A program made the position numbers and the translations under genes. Shown piece after piece: positions 12,658 to 24,470 of a stretch of 64,000 nt of DNA (the stretch's first letter is position 1; the number at the start of each line of letters is the position of its first letter). This DNA is from Rhizophagus irregularis (Eukaryota; Glomeromycota; Glomeromycetes; Glomerales; Glomeraceae), in contig NC_089436.1 of the NCBI RefSeq assembly GCF_026210795.1, positions 4,650,001-4,714,000 of the forward strand. The letters run 5' to 3'. The notes under the pieces were generated by a model. It was not told where the DNA came from. It searched no databases and was given only the letters and a program-made list of their open reading frames with translations.

Positions 12658-12831
12658 AATCAAGATTCTAAACCATTGGATAAATCTATTACAAATGAAA
12701 AACCATCTTTGCTTTCAGATAAAAATTCGCTGGAAATTTCTATACAACCAGAACAACTTCTTTCGCTCATTCAAAGCGGTGCTCTATCTAATTTCAATGT
12801 TAAAATTAATGTTGCAAGTAATAACCAATAA
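12658..12831 (+). CDS. Orphan terminal exon, 57 residues
   Basis: After an acceptor-like ATTAG at 12652-12656 an open frame starts (NQDSKPLDKS), continues with PEQLLSLIQSGALSNFNVKI and ends at TAA 12831. The codon choice and amino-acid style match the kinase tail upstream, so this may be an alternative last exon, or the remains of a neighbouring paralogue. The phase does not join to kinase exon 8 (that exon leaves one base, this exon needs two before it), so I do not include it in the kinase model. A donor-like GAAG/GTATAA at about 12590 suggests one more exon upstream, but its 5' boundary is unclear. Confidence 0.45.
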   Translation, partial: NQDSKPLDKSITNEKPSLLSDKNSLEISIQPEQLLSLIQSGALSNFNVKINVASNNQ

Positions 12832-12965
12832 TAGTTACTGTAAATAACGTAAATAACATAAATAACTAATTAGAACAGAAATTTAATGTAATCAATATAG
12901 TTGTATCAATTATATCAATTATATCAATATCATGATCTACAATAATAATGTTATTGTTAAAAAAA

Positions 12966-13091
12966 ATATCGGTCTATGAAAATCCGCATGATCTTACTTG
13001 GCTGAACGATAAATTCGAATATCATATTAACGATTTTAATATTTGGATATTTCGTGTTACACAAAATAAGACGACTGTCAGCACGTGTTAG
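12966..13091 (+). pseudogene. Short coding relic, unknown
   Basis: A 41-codon frame reads like real protein (YENPHDLTWLNDKFEYHIND...) and ends at TAG 13089-13091. There is no start codon and no obvious partner exon. It is probably a fragment of a decayed gene. I do not recognise the family. Confidence 0.3.
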
Positions 13092-14690
13092 ATCAGTGAA
13101 TGTAAGTAGTATATCCTATATAGATGTATTTGAAAAATATTCATTGTTATTTGTAACTGAAACGTAAATGATCATTTTCTCGAAAAACACGTTACATGGA
13201 TAAAATATTTTTATACATAATAAAATTTGGAACGTAAATATTGGGAAGAGTTCAAAGTTATGAAAATAATGAAATACATCAATTTAGCAAGAATTTGATA
13301 CTTGTTGATCGTTCACCAAAAAGCATGGTGATGGCCAGAAATACAATTATGTTAGCCGTCCAATATATTAAATAACTTTATCTACTGGGGGATTACCTTT
13401 TTATAATTCCAGAAATTGTGAAAGTATAGTTGCCCCACAAATCAGTTGAAGGATGAGGAACAAACAAATAATTTAAAGATACTCAAACACCCCATCACCA
13501 TTGGACAATCTAAAGAAACAAAATAAGTAAGTATGCATCATAATTATTAAGATAACGTCCCGGGCTTGACACGGCAACATATCCTATTCACCACAACCTG
13601 GACTTAAACACGGTAGCTTTCAGATAATTAAATAAAGAAGAACGCTCACAGTAGGCAAGTCTGATTACTTGACAACTGTGGCCACGTTGCGCTTACAGTT
13701 CTTTATCAATTGTCCTAGTGGCAGCGTAACTTCAGATATGTATAACTCAGCATTTACTTCGTGTCTCCCCTATTCGATATTATAGCTTTTTAAATTCGTT
13801 GTATCTTAACTTCGTGTAGAAAGGTTAATATCTTCTTTTTTGTAAAACTTGAGAGATATTATTAAGGCTTGTAAGTTAGGAGGATAAATTATCTTTTTTT
13901 CATAATTTGCCTTATGTTATTCGGATCATAATATTCTGACTCATTCTTTTTTACTTCTTATTACGTCAAACCATTATAATTAGAAAGACAATTTTCTTTA
14001 TTATTCTTGGGTTATTGCATTAATTGCTGCTGTGGCTTTTATTTGAACAAAAAGAATAATAATTATGATGACAAGAAATAAAATTAATATAATAAATTGT
14101 TATGACAAAGTTATGAAAATTCTCGTATTTTCACATCAATTTCACCGCACTACTCTACCCATAAAAATTACGCGTAGCACCATGTCGTGCCGTGCCGCAA
14201 TTAGCTAGTTTTATAGTAGGACTCCAGCAGCGAAAGCTTATACCCACGAGCTTAATAATTGCAAGCAGATATGTTCCAATCTGACAATAAAACTATAGCC
14301 AGACCTTGATATACCGATATTCGATATACTGAACTATATTAAAACTCGATATAACAATAAAATTTACTTTTCCATAATACAAGAGTATGTTTAAATATCG
14401 ATATAATTTTAATATAATGATATTGTTCAAATATATTCATATGTATCTTTATATTGGAGTTTGACTGCATACCGTTTCTCCTCCACCATCTATCGTTTCC
14501 ACAACCATCATATCAAACCACTCTACTATTCCACCACCACAAGATTAAAGGGATGGGGAATTGATTAGACAAAGGACTATTTTCCAAAAAAAAAAATAAT
14601 AATAATAAATTTAGGTTAGAGGAACGAACTTTTTTACTTTATGTGAGAGAATTTTCAATTCTGCCAGTATTACGCCTAAGCTACTTTCAA
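13092..14690. other. Intergenic repeats
   Basis: No gene recognised. 13550-13780 has higher GC but no open frame. 14290-14470 has ends reminiscent of pogo-type inverted repeats (CCAGACCTTGATATAC and the complement of CAGTCAAACTCCAATATA), but no clean duplication. 14510-14690 is a diverged copy of the repeat at 35640-35960 (shared CCACCACCACAAGA, AAAGGACTATTTTCCAAAA and TTTTGCCAGTA-like words). Confidence 0.4.
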
Positions 14691-15150
14691 AAATAACTTT
14701 GCAGAAACCTCTGGTTTTCATAAAATATGTTAGCGATATTTTTAAAATATACCAGACATATGATATTCCCATTTATGTTATCTCTGTTTTAACTATATGC
14801 TGACAATATGTTGAACATATAATATAAAAATCTTATTTTTATATAGTAACTATATGTTAGAGACATGGTAAAAATATTATTTTGAATGTTAAATTAATAT
14901 GGTTATTATATGCCAAATATGTGTCAGAGATATGATAAAAATATTATTCAAAATATTAATTTTATATAGCTATCATATGGTAAATATGTATCAATAATAT
15001 AATAGAAATTCAATTTTATATAACAATCATATATTGAAAATATATCGAAGATAGAGTAATAATAACAAAATAATATAATAGCCATGTTTCAAAAATAATA
15101 AAATAATATAATGATTATATGATAAAAATTTCGATTTAAATTAAAATTTC
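14690..15150. repeat. Degenerate ATATGTTA-rich tandem repeat
   Basis: Roughly 75-85 bp units with CATATG(G/T)TA, GTCAGAGATAT and AAAATATTATTTT recur with many changes. The left edge, TTGCAGAAACCTCTGGTTTTC, is the reverse complement of the right edge of the repeat at 22780-23270, so both belong to one repeat family. Confidence 0.45.
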
Positions 15151-15460
15151 TCCAATAAATTCATGTACGACTTGATTTTTAAAAGAATTTCTCTAGTGTA
15201 ATATAATAACATAATGTTAGCAATATAGTTGTCTAGCTGATTAAACTGCAGTATAATAAAAACTATTTAAAACATAACTTCGATTAGCCTCATTATGCTT
15301 GGTGCTACATGTACTTTTACATTCGTGAATAAAGTGAACTTGAGACATGTGATCAATAAAATTGATTGGAAAGATTCAAAACCAACGTGATTCTTCCAGC
15401 TTCTGATTATAAAGTGGGCATCTTGATATAGAATCAACAGAGTTCATCACCTGAAACTAA

Positions 15461-15690
15461 TTAAATAAAAAAGTGTAAAATTTGACCATTGTTTGCTTTA
15501 TGTTGAATAATAAATTCAATTTTAGCATATGCGACACCTTTAGATTCTTCATTTAGATCTACAATATCTACAATATCACCAATATGAAGTTTTAATCGTA
15601 CAGGTTCTTGATTGTCTTTAATAACCGTGTATGAAATTGAACTATAAAATTCTATGTTTTTGTTCAATATTGCTGCACTTTAATTTAAAT
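15461..15690 (-). pseudogene. Partial gene fragment, unknown family
   Basis: A minus-strand frame of about 70 codons ends at TAA 15461 and contains DNQEPVRLKLHIGDIVDIVD and AKIEFIIQHKANNGQ. The alternation of short beta-like segments and the acidic loop suggest a folded domain, loosely reminiscent of BAH-type modules. There is no ATG at the expected place and no downstream continuation, so this is a piece of a gene. A minus-strand intron-like array begins about 100 bp away. Confidence 0.4.
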
Positions 15691-15779
15691 AATCTGTATG
15701 ATGATTATCAGCCAACTTTTTTGATACGTCTTGACACTCAACTTTTTTGGCACTCCATTAATCTTTAATAGCCACCTCC

Positions 15780-16500
15780 ATTTCCAGAAAGAATCGCCAA
15801 AACCTAAAAAAGAAGAACCCAAAGAATAAACTGTTAATAAGTTTGTTAAAATAAAATTATTAAGAAAAAAAATTGAAAAAACTTACCAAAATTTCATATC
15901 CAAAGATTTGGGAGAACGCCCTAAAAAACATAAAACGAACTGTTAGAAACCATTTGTTAAAAGGTGAAAAAAAAATTTGAAAATATACACTTACCAAAAT
16001 CCAATATCTAGAGAAATCCGAAAAACTGTAAAAAAAAAAAGAAATGTATTAGAAACTGTTCGTTAAAAGATGGAAGAGTTAAATAAAAAAATAGTCAAAA
16101 ACTTACCAGAATGTAACCTCCAAAAAAACCTGAAAGAACCATCTAAAAAAAGAGAAGAAATGAACAGTTAGTAACTATTTGTTAAACTAAAAAAGAAAAA
16201 AATAAAATTTTACTTGCCGAATTCCCACGTCCAAAGAGACTTAAAGAATTACCTAAAAAAAAAGAACTAAACTGTTAAAATGGTTCGTTAAAATATTAAA
16301 AAAAAAATGAAAAATATATTTACTGAAATCTGGTTTCTTAAAAAAAATAAGTTTTGCAAAAAATTGCGAAACTTTCTGTATTCAGAAAAAAATGGAACCT
16401 ACAAAAGAAATGAGAAAAGTTAGTAACTTTTCTCAAAAAAAAAGTAAAAATTTATTCGTAAAACTTACTATATCAAAATCGAACCCAAAAAGGAAAAAGC
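15780..16500 (-). repeat. Array of intron-like modules (minus strand)
   Basis: Read on the minus strand there are at least six modules. Exon-like pieces of 31-36 bases (16217-16251, 16108-16143, 15998-16028, 15888-15921) share TTCTTT...TTTGGA...ATTTTG and are followed by GTAAGT or GCAAGT. Each intron-like part has TTTTAACAAACAGTTACTAAC-like sequence (a close match to the yeast branch point TACTAAC) and a T tract ending in TTTAG. Piece lengths are not multiples of three and carry stops, so the array conserves splice signals without conserving a reading frame. Confidence 0.6.
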
Positions 16501-16511
16501 TTATTTTTAGT

Positions 16512-19500
16512 CACCCCAGCCAAATGATCGGCATAGTTTCTAAGCTAAGTGGGCGTGCACTACATCCTAGCTTATAAACTGCCCATGGGCCAGATTAGCC
16601 CACGAGATCTGATTGGTCCAAACAACTTACCAACATTTAATTACAAATAAGGCAATTTTATAACTTTTGACCGGATATTTACTTATAAACTCATGGTCAA
16701 GGATTGCATTAATGTACATTTTGTACCACCTTGTAACTATAAAAAAGGCAAAATTTTTTTCAAGGTTACACATTAATTTGGCCGGAATTAAGATAATTTC
16801 GCCCAGCAAAATTTGGCCGGAATTATAAAATGTCCGTTTGCAAATTTGGCCAGAATTATAAAAACGGATATAAATTTGGCCGGAATTATAAAAACGGACA
16901 TTTATGTCCGTTTTTGTAAATTTGGCCAGCATTATGAATGTAAATATTTTAACTAATTATTCAGTAATCATAAATAAATAAATTATATTTTGTTGTCTTT
17001 GTCTCATCAAAATATGCTAAATAGTGGAATTTCTATTATCAATAAATAAAAGTTATTAGCATTTATAAATATTTAAAAATATAAAAAATTATTTCAAGAA
17101 AATGTTAATATTTTATTATTTATTTATTAATCCTAAAGGTATAAAACTGCTACCATTTAAAATATCTCAAAAAAACAATCCAACAAGCTATATATATTTT
17201 ATCTTTCTATTTGTAATTACTTGATTTCAAGCTAAAGCAGTTTAGCTTTCAGCAATTTAATGTAAATATTTAATCAGATAATAGACATTTGTTTTTTTTT
17301 AAATCAGAATACTAGATATTGTTTTATTATTTATTTAATATATAAAAGTTATATGAACATTGTGTTTTATAAATATTATACGAAAATTTTATAAAGAAAA
17401 TTTACAAAAATTTATAATTGATATAATTAATTAATAATTTAATTTATTATTCTAATTGTTATAAAATAATACATCACATGCTATTTATAGAAGTTTACTT
17501 TAATATAATATATATATATTACATTAAGAATATATAAATAAATTATTTAATTATCCAATTCATTATATACTATCTTTGTAGATAATAAATATACTATTTA
17601 TTTAATGTTATTTGGCATTTAAAAAATTGGTTTATTGAAAAAATATTGACTTTTGGTTTTTTTATTTTTAAAATTGCCAAAAAATTAGATCTTTCAATTA
17701 TTAGTATATTAAATATATGTGGAAGTTACATATATAAATATACCTATCTAGTATTTAGTAGTAAATTAAATATATGTGAAAGTTACATAAACATATTGGT
17801 ATTTAATGTAATTTGGTATTTAAAATTATTTTATTAATTAAAATATTTTTTTTATTATTAGATACAAATTATTTTAAAAATTGTCAAAAAATTAGATTTT
17901 TTAATTATTAGTACATTATATATGCAATTTAGCAATTGAAAAATTATTTTATTAATAGGCCATTGATTTTATTTTAGTTTTATTCTTTTTTTTAATTAGA
18001 TATAATTTATTTTAAATATTATTAGAAAATTAAATGATTTGATTCTTTTAATTATTAGTATATTATTATATCTATAGAAGTTGAATAAACATATCTATTT
18101 AATGGAATTTAATATTTAAATTATTTTATTAATATAAAACTTAATTTTTTTTTGTTTTTATTTACAGTATTTTTTTCTTTTTTTCTTTTTATTTATTTTT
18201 TATTAGATACAAATTATTTTAAATATTGTTAGAAATTGGATCAACAAAATCATTCATTAAAAAAAATTTGGATTTGCGAAATGTACTGATAAACATTTAC
18301 TGCAATATTTGCAAATCCAAATTTTTTTAATAAATGATTTTGTTGATCCTATTTCTAACAATATTTAAAATAATTTGTATCTAATAAAAAAAATAAAAAG
18401 AAAAAAGAAAAAAATACTGTAAATAAAAAACAAAACAAAAATTAAGTTTTATATTAATAAAATAATTTTAAATATTAAATTCCATTATTAAATAGGTATG
18501 TTTATCTAACTTCCATAAATATATAATGTACTAATAATTAAGAATCAAATCCTTTAATTTTCTATCAAATTTTAAATAATTTAGATCAAATAAAAAAATA
18601 AAATAAAATTAAAATAAAATCAATGTTAATTGCTAAATTACATTAAATAGATTAAATAAGTATGTTTATTTAACTTCTATAAATATATAATATATTAATA
18701 ATTAAAAGAGCCAAATAAATCATTTAATGTTCTATTAATTTTAAATAATTTGGATCAATAAAAAAATAAATAAAATTAAAATAAAATGTTAATTGCTAAA
18801 TTACATTAAATAGATTAATAAATAAGTATATTTATTTAACTTCCATAAATATGTAATGTATTAATAATTAAAAGAGCCAAATCATTTAATTTTCTATTAA
18901 TTTTTGAAATAATTTAGATCAAAATCATCAAATAAAAAAAAATTAATAAAATCAAAATTAATCAATGTTAATTGCTAAATTACATTAAATAAGTATGTTT
19001 ATTTAACTTCCATAAATATGTAATGTATTAATAATTGAAGGATTTAAATTTCTGACAATTTTTAGATCTAATAGTAAAAAAGTAAATAAAAAACAAAAAA
19101 ATTAATGTTTTATTTAATAGCATAATTTTTAAATAATAATTAAAAGATTTAATTTTCTGCATTTTTGAAATAATTTGTATTTAATAGTGAAAAATAAAAA
19201 CAAAAAATCATTTTTTAAATGTTAAATAACTTAAATTTACAATAAAAAAAATTTTTTTTGGTTAAAATATACCAAATTGCTAAAAGTTAAATTGCATTAA
19301 CTTGTCATCAAAGTAATTGTAAAAAAATAATACACAGCTTGTTGGATTGTATTGAGATGTATTAAATGGTAGGAGTTTTATACCTTTAGGATTAATAAAT
19401 AATAAGATATTTACATTGTTTGAAAAGAATTTTTTTGAATTCTTAAATATTTCCAAATGCCAATAACTTTCCATCTATTGATGATAGAAACCACAATTTA

Positions 19501-20037
19501 ACAATTTAACATGTCTTGATGAGACAAAGCTAACAAGTTATAATTTATTTTTTCTATGATTACTGGATTATGATAAATTGATGCAATTTATAATATTTGC
19601 ATTTATAATGCTGACCAAATTTACAAAAACGGACATTAATGTCCGTTTTTATAATTCCAGCCAAATTATGTCCGTTTTTATAATTCTGGCCAAATTTGCA
19701 AACGGACATTTATGTCCGTTTTATAATTCCGGCCAAATTTTGCTGGGCGAAATTATCTTAATTCTGGCCAAATTAATGTGTAACCTTGAAAATTTTTTTG
19801 CCTTTTTTATAGTTACAAGGTGGTACAAAATGTACATTAATGAAATCCTTGACCATGAGTTTATAAGTAAATATCCGGTCAAAAGTTATAAAATTGCCTT
19901 ATTTGTAATTAAATGTTGGTAAGTTGTTTGGACCAATCAGATATCGTGGGCTAATCTGGCCCATGGGCAGTTTATAAGCTAGGATGTAGTGCACGCCCAC
20001 TTAGCTTAGAAACTATGTCGATCATTTGGCTGGGGTG
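16512..20037. mobile_element. Giant palindromic hAT-like element, 3526 bp
   Basis: The left arm (16512-18277) and right arm (18311-20037) are reverse complements over about 1.75 kb, separated by a 33-bp loop. The tips read CACCCCAGCCAAATGATCG and are flanked on both sides by TTTTTAGT (16504-16511, 20038-20045), an 8-bp target-site duplication. Near each tip lie three to four tandem copies of a 25-35 bp unit with TTTGGCCRGAATTATAAAAACG. The frames at 16627-16932 (minus) and 19578-19922 (plus) are the same translated repeat and not a gene. No transposase is visible. Confidence 0.85.
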
Positions 20038-20045
20038 TTTTTAGT

Positions 20046-21084
20046 TTAAATAAATAACTGCGGCTGTGGCTGCGGTTATATTAATATTGTATCACATGAT
20101 TCATGTGACGAATAATTTTATATAAAATAGGAGGCTTTCCCGAAATAAAATTTTTTTTTTTATATTTTTAATAATATTTATATATGTGCTCATATATATA
20201 CACACATATATATATCTAATATAAATAATATGAATAATGATATGTATTCGTCAGAGAATACATTATCAGTTATACTAAATATAATATCAAGTCTAATTAA
20301 GAAGCTTAATAACGTTGCCTTGAGACTTTCATTAAATTAGAATAAACCATATACTTTAATTAATTAACTCATTTTATTCTTTATGAGCTCTGTATAATAT
20401 TATATATTTTATACATTTTAAATGTTTATTTTACATATTCTTTACAATTATATCTTATACACTTTTAGATTGAAACAATTATATTTTATTATTCTTTTAA
20501 ATCATTTCATCTCTTTTTTAAAAAAAGTATTTAAAGCTAATCTTTGACGATATTAGACAGGAACTAGAGTAAGAAGCTTAAATTTTTGGATTTCCGATGA
20601 ATATTTGCTCTTTAGATGGATCTAGACGTGTAAAATTTGGTTGATAATTGATATATTGATGATTGTATGGCTGTAATTTTTCCGGGATTGTCTGTACAAG
20701 TCTGAAGTGTGAACTGTTATCTCAATTGATACCATGTGATTATAAACAAAATGAAAGTATTTTATTTTTTTTTATTTTAATTTAATGAATGTTTACTAAT
20801 TGCTCATTTAATTTTTTTTTCTTTTTAGAGATTCTTTGAAGTACCTTAAGTCTTAACTATACTTATACTTTTTATTAGTGGTGCAAACATTCTGGGTTTA
20901 TTAGTATAAACAGATTTGAGGTTAAAGGTCATAAGCTATCCCACCAGCTGGCAAAGTGTATGAAATTTCTTTAATTCACAAAGAAAGCCTTGCTAAAGTC
21001 ATCTTTAGTGTAGGTCTAGTAATACATTGCCTTAATTGAGCGTGGCTACGAAGTTTATGATTCTTAAGTAAGCTCCAACTATAT
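20046..21084. other. Intergenic with one or two intron-like modules
   Basis: No gene. At 20620-20840 there is a plus-strand segment of the intron-like kind: TTTGGATTTCC and GGATCTAGACGTGTAAAATTTGG, then AATGAATGTTTACTAATTGC and a T tract ending TTTTTAG near 20829. Confidence 0.4.
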
Positions 21085-22606
21085 CCCTATAAAAAATATG
21101 TATACGGAAAGGATACGTTTTGTATACATTTTATGTACGTTTCTATAGATTCCGTATACAAATTCCGTATATTTAATAAGTAATTCATTTTTGAACATTT
21201 TTTTAAAAAACTAATGTATAAGAAATGTATACGGAAAAAATTAATCATGCGGAATGTATACGGAATTTTTAAACTTAATATTTTTAGAAGATAATTTTAC
21301 AAAAATTCCGTATCATAACACGAGATCACATGATTGTTTATTGTTTTGTTATGATACGTTTTTTGTTTTTTTATATAAACCCTTACTTTGATGAGTTTGA
21401 TCTTCCGATCTTCCTTTCAGTCTTTCCTTTCCTTTCTCTTTCTCTTGTCTTATTTTTGTTATTTTTTTCTAAATTTTTCTTCTTTCTTCGTCACCCCTTT
21501 TAAAAATAATTTTTTTTTTGTACCTCACTTTAAAAAATTTTTTTTTCGTCACTCTCCTTTGAAAAAAAATTTTTTTTCATCACTCCCTTAAAAAAAAATT
21601 TTTTCTTTTATTCCCACTCTTCTTTTTTTAAAAAAAAATTTCTTCTTTCTATTTCTATTTCCTCTTTATAAAAAAATTTTTATTTTTCTAGCTTTGACGT
21701 CCTCCCTTTAAAAAAAATTTTTTTTTTAACTTTCCTAACTTCGTTATCTCTCTTTTTAAAAAAATATTTTTTTTGGTTTATTCTTTATTCCCCTTTCTTC
21801 TTTATTTATATTTAATTTCATAGGCCAGCAGATTTTTTTTGTGAGAATATTCAGTTTCTTTTTTTTTTTTTGTAGATCAGTTTGGGAGTCCTTTTCTTTT
21901 TGTAGGATGATTCAGGATTTTTTTTCTTTTTTTAGGTCAGTTCAAATTTTTTTGTTTTTTTGTAAGTTGGGTTCAGATTCTTTTCTTTTTGTAGGTTGTT
22001 TCAGTTTTGTTGCTTCAGAGTCTTCTTTTTTTGTAGGTCAGTTTTGGATTTATTTTGTTGTTTTGGTTTCTTTTTCATTAGACGCCTCATAATTCTTTTC
22101 TTTTATGTAGGTCAGACATTCTGGAGTTCTCTTTCTTTTTTTGTAGGAATGCTGACCTTTGGTGACTTGGACGATTGCAGATGGGGGGTTTTGTTTCCAA
22201 TCTTTTTTTTTTGTTCTTTTAGGTTGTTTGACTACAAATGAACCTGATAATTTAGGTTGCAATAGGTGGTTTTAATAAAGAGGGAATTTTCATAATGTAT
22301 TTGTACTTTGTTTATTTTTATTTTTTATTTAATTTAATAAAGTGAAATTAGATTTATGTAAATACAATTATAGTAAACTGTAATACAAATAGTAAATTCA
22401 GTGACCAAATCGTATAAATTTCGTGATAAAATCAGTGATCAAATCATGTAAATTCCATATAAATCCCGTGCAAATTCCGTATCCAAACCATATTTTTGGT
22501 GATACGGAATTGTGCATTTTTCCGTATCCTATTATGATACGTTATTTCTAAGGAAAAAAAATCGTATAAAAACTTTATAAAAAACGTATACAATTTTTTT
22601 ATAGGG
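21085..22606. mobile_element. CCCTATAAAA-ended element, about 1.5 kb
   Basis: The ends are inverted (CCCTATAAAAAA...TATACG on the left, its complement at 22572-22606), with subterminal words GGATACG, GTATACGG and ATTCCGTAT at both sides. TAT flanks both ends, a possible 3-bp duplication in an AT-rich site. The interior 21400-22240 is extremely T-rich on the plus strand, with repeated TTTTTGTAGGTCAG-like units; open frames there (Phe-rich) are artefacts of that composition. The same terminal motif marks the small elements at 34855-34956 and 35717-35813. Confidence 0.6.
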
Positions 22607-23740
22607 TATATATATATCAATTTTATTTCAAATAATATTTTCATTAATGGATTAATAAAAAAAATTGTTGTATTAACATTCTTATTGCCAAGTTGGAGTG
22701 AAAGGATCAAAAGGATATAAATTTTTTTTTTTAAAAAAAAATAGTTGTATTATTTAAAATTAAAAAAAATTGATTTCATACAGCCTTCATATAGCCAATA
22801 TAGGACAGCCGAGACGAAAAAAAATGCCACTAGCGATCGACCTTATAGTCATATGATAGTCACATGCTAGAAGCGTTAAAGTTGCTAGTTATTCATATAT
22901 CAACAACATATTCAAAATGTATTATTCGTATATCAACAACAGCATTCAAAATATGTTATTCATATAACAACAGCATATTTGAAATATATTAACAACGTAT
23001 TCAAAATATTCACTATATCATTAGTTTAAGTACATGTTTTAACATACTTTGAAAATATTGTAAAAATATTTTATTCATATTACAAAATTATTTACTACAT
23101 TATATTAGTTTAAGTTTAAATTTTAACATATATTAAAAATATTATAACATTATTTTATTAATATTACAAACATATTGCGTATATTAAAATATGTAGAACA
23201 TATATATACCATCTGTTAGTAACATGTAGTGATTATGTCTAACATATTTTGCGAAAACCAGGGGTTTCTGCAAAGAATATACTAGGATGTATTTGTAAAA
23301 AAAAAAAAAATTATCATACTTTTTGCATTACTAGACAAAAAAATTGACTGAAAGACCACTCTTCTCTATCCTTTGGTCGGCCAGTTTAGACTTAGCTGAG
23401 AATGGGTGGCTTGATGAATGACCCAGGTTCAGTTTGCGGGACCTTTGGCTCATTAATTGGTTGCTACAATACTAACATACGACTCAAAAAGAGAAATTGA
23501 TCGATCAAAAATCGAAATGATCACGTGCAATAGATTTTAAGCCACCAATGATTTGAATTTTATAAAAAATTGCCCATGTTTACCATATCTCATTTATTCG
23601 AATCTATATTTAAAATATATTTCGTATTAATCAATTATTTTATTGATCCAAAGAATTTTTTATGCGGAAATTAGAAAAACATTTTAGTTTTTTTTCCATG
23701 ATCGATCAAATATTACTAGCTACAGCCAAAAATCAAAGAA
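22607..23740. repeat. ATATTCAAAATAT repeat region, 22780-23270
   Basis: 22880-23020 holds about four 30-45 bp units with ATATCAACAACATATTCAAAATG. The block ends at TTTTGCGAAAACCAGGGGTT near 23245-23265, the reverse complement of the edge at 14690. No gene was recognised between 23270 and 23740. Confidence 0.4.
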
Positions 23741-23744
23741 CACG

Positions 23745-24285
23745 TTCATGTAAGATTTCCTAAATTTTTTTTTATTCCAGAAAAAGAACTAAAGAACTAA
23801 AACAATCCTCGTAAATTCTCGCATTCCAACATAATTAAATAATTATCATGTATTGTATTTTTCTATGATATTAAAAATAACTTTTAAGTTTTCTCTTCAC
23901 TTTTTAAAATTGGATATTTAGTTGAGATACACTAAATAAATAATGTTGAACGTTTCACCGATATATCAAATTCTATTATTTTTAATGAAATATTAATAAT
24001 TGGTTCGATTTAACAAACCTTGTCCATTGTCTAGCATGCATACGTATAAGATTTTAATAAACCAATCAAATATAATTTAATATTTTACCAGATACGTCAC
24101 TTGTCTTTTTCGAAAGTTATATCATTTTTTTTATTCGTTATTTCATTTTTAAATTAATAAAATAGATAGATAAGATAGATAAAAATGAAATAAATAAAAC
24201 AAATAAAATAAAGTAATTACTGTAAAATGTATTTTACTAGACTTTTTAAAATAAATGATACAATAAATTAAAAAATTTTCATATA
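23745..24285 (+). repeat. Diverged direct copy of the 40.7-41.4 kb segment
   Basis: The order of words TAAGATTTCCTAAA, TTGTATTTTTCTA, TTGAGATACAC(T/C)AAATAAATAAT, AACCTTGT and TATTTACTAGA matches 40715-41390 in the same orientation. It sits directly against an inverted copy of the same segment (24290-25781), forming a large imperfect palindrome. Confidence 0.5.
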
Positions 24286-24470
24286 CAAATTTGAATTTTG
24301 TTGATTAGGAACTTTATTTTTGATCTAACAAATTGATTGACCAAATTCACATCATCATCCCCAAAACTCCACACGGATAAATGGTTTTTACTACAGCTCT
24401 CACACTCTGCTCTTGATGGCGTAAAAGTCGAAAGATTTTCATGAGTTTGTAACAAAGACGTCGTAATCAA
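24279..24470 (-). pseudogene. Coding relic in the inverted repeat
   Basis: A 63-codon frame has TFTPSRAECESCSKNHLSVW. The counterpart in the other repeat copy (about 40970-41090, plus strand) keeps the DNA similarity but the frame is broken. This looks like a relic of a protein carried by the repeat. Family unknown. Confidence 0.3.

Noticed and set aside
16627-19922. Two similar 100-residue open frames on opposite strands with NSGQI repeats
   Set aside because: They are the same tandem repeat translated in each arm of the palindrome; no start context, introns or domain.
21388-22262. Phe-rich open frames with apparent membrane segments
   Set aside because: They arise from a poly-T tract; the reverse strand is equally open with Lys.
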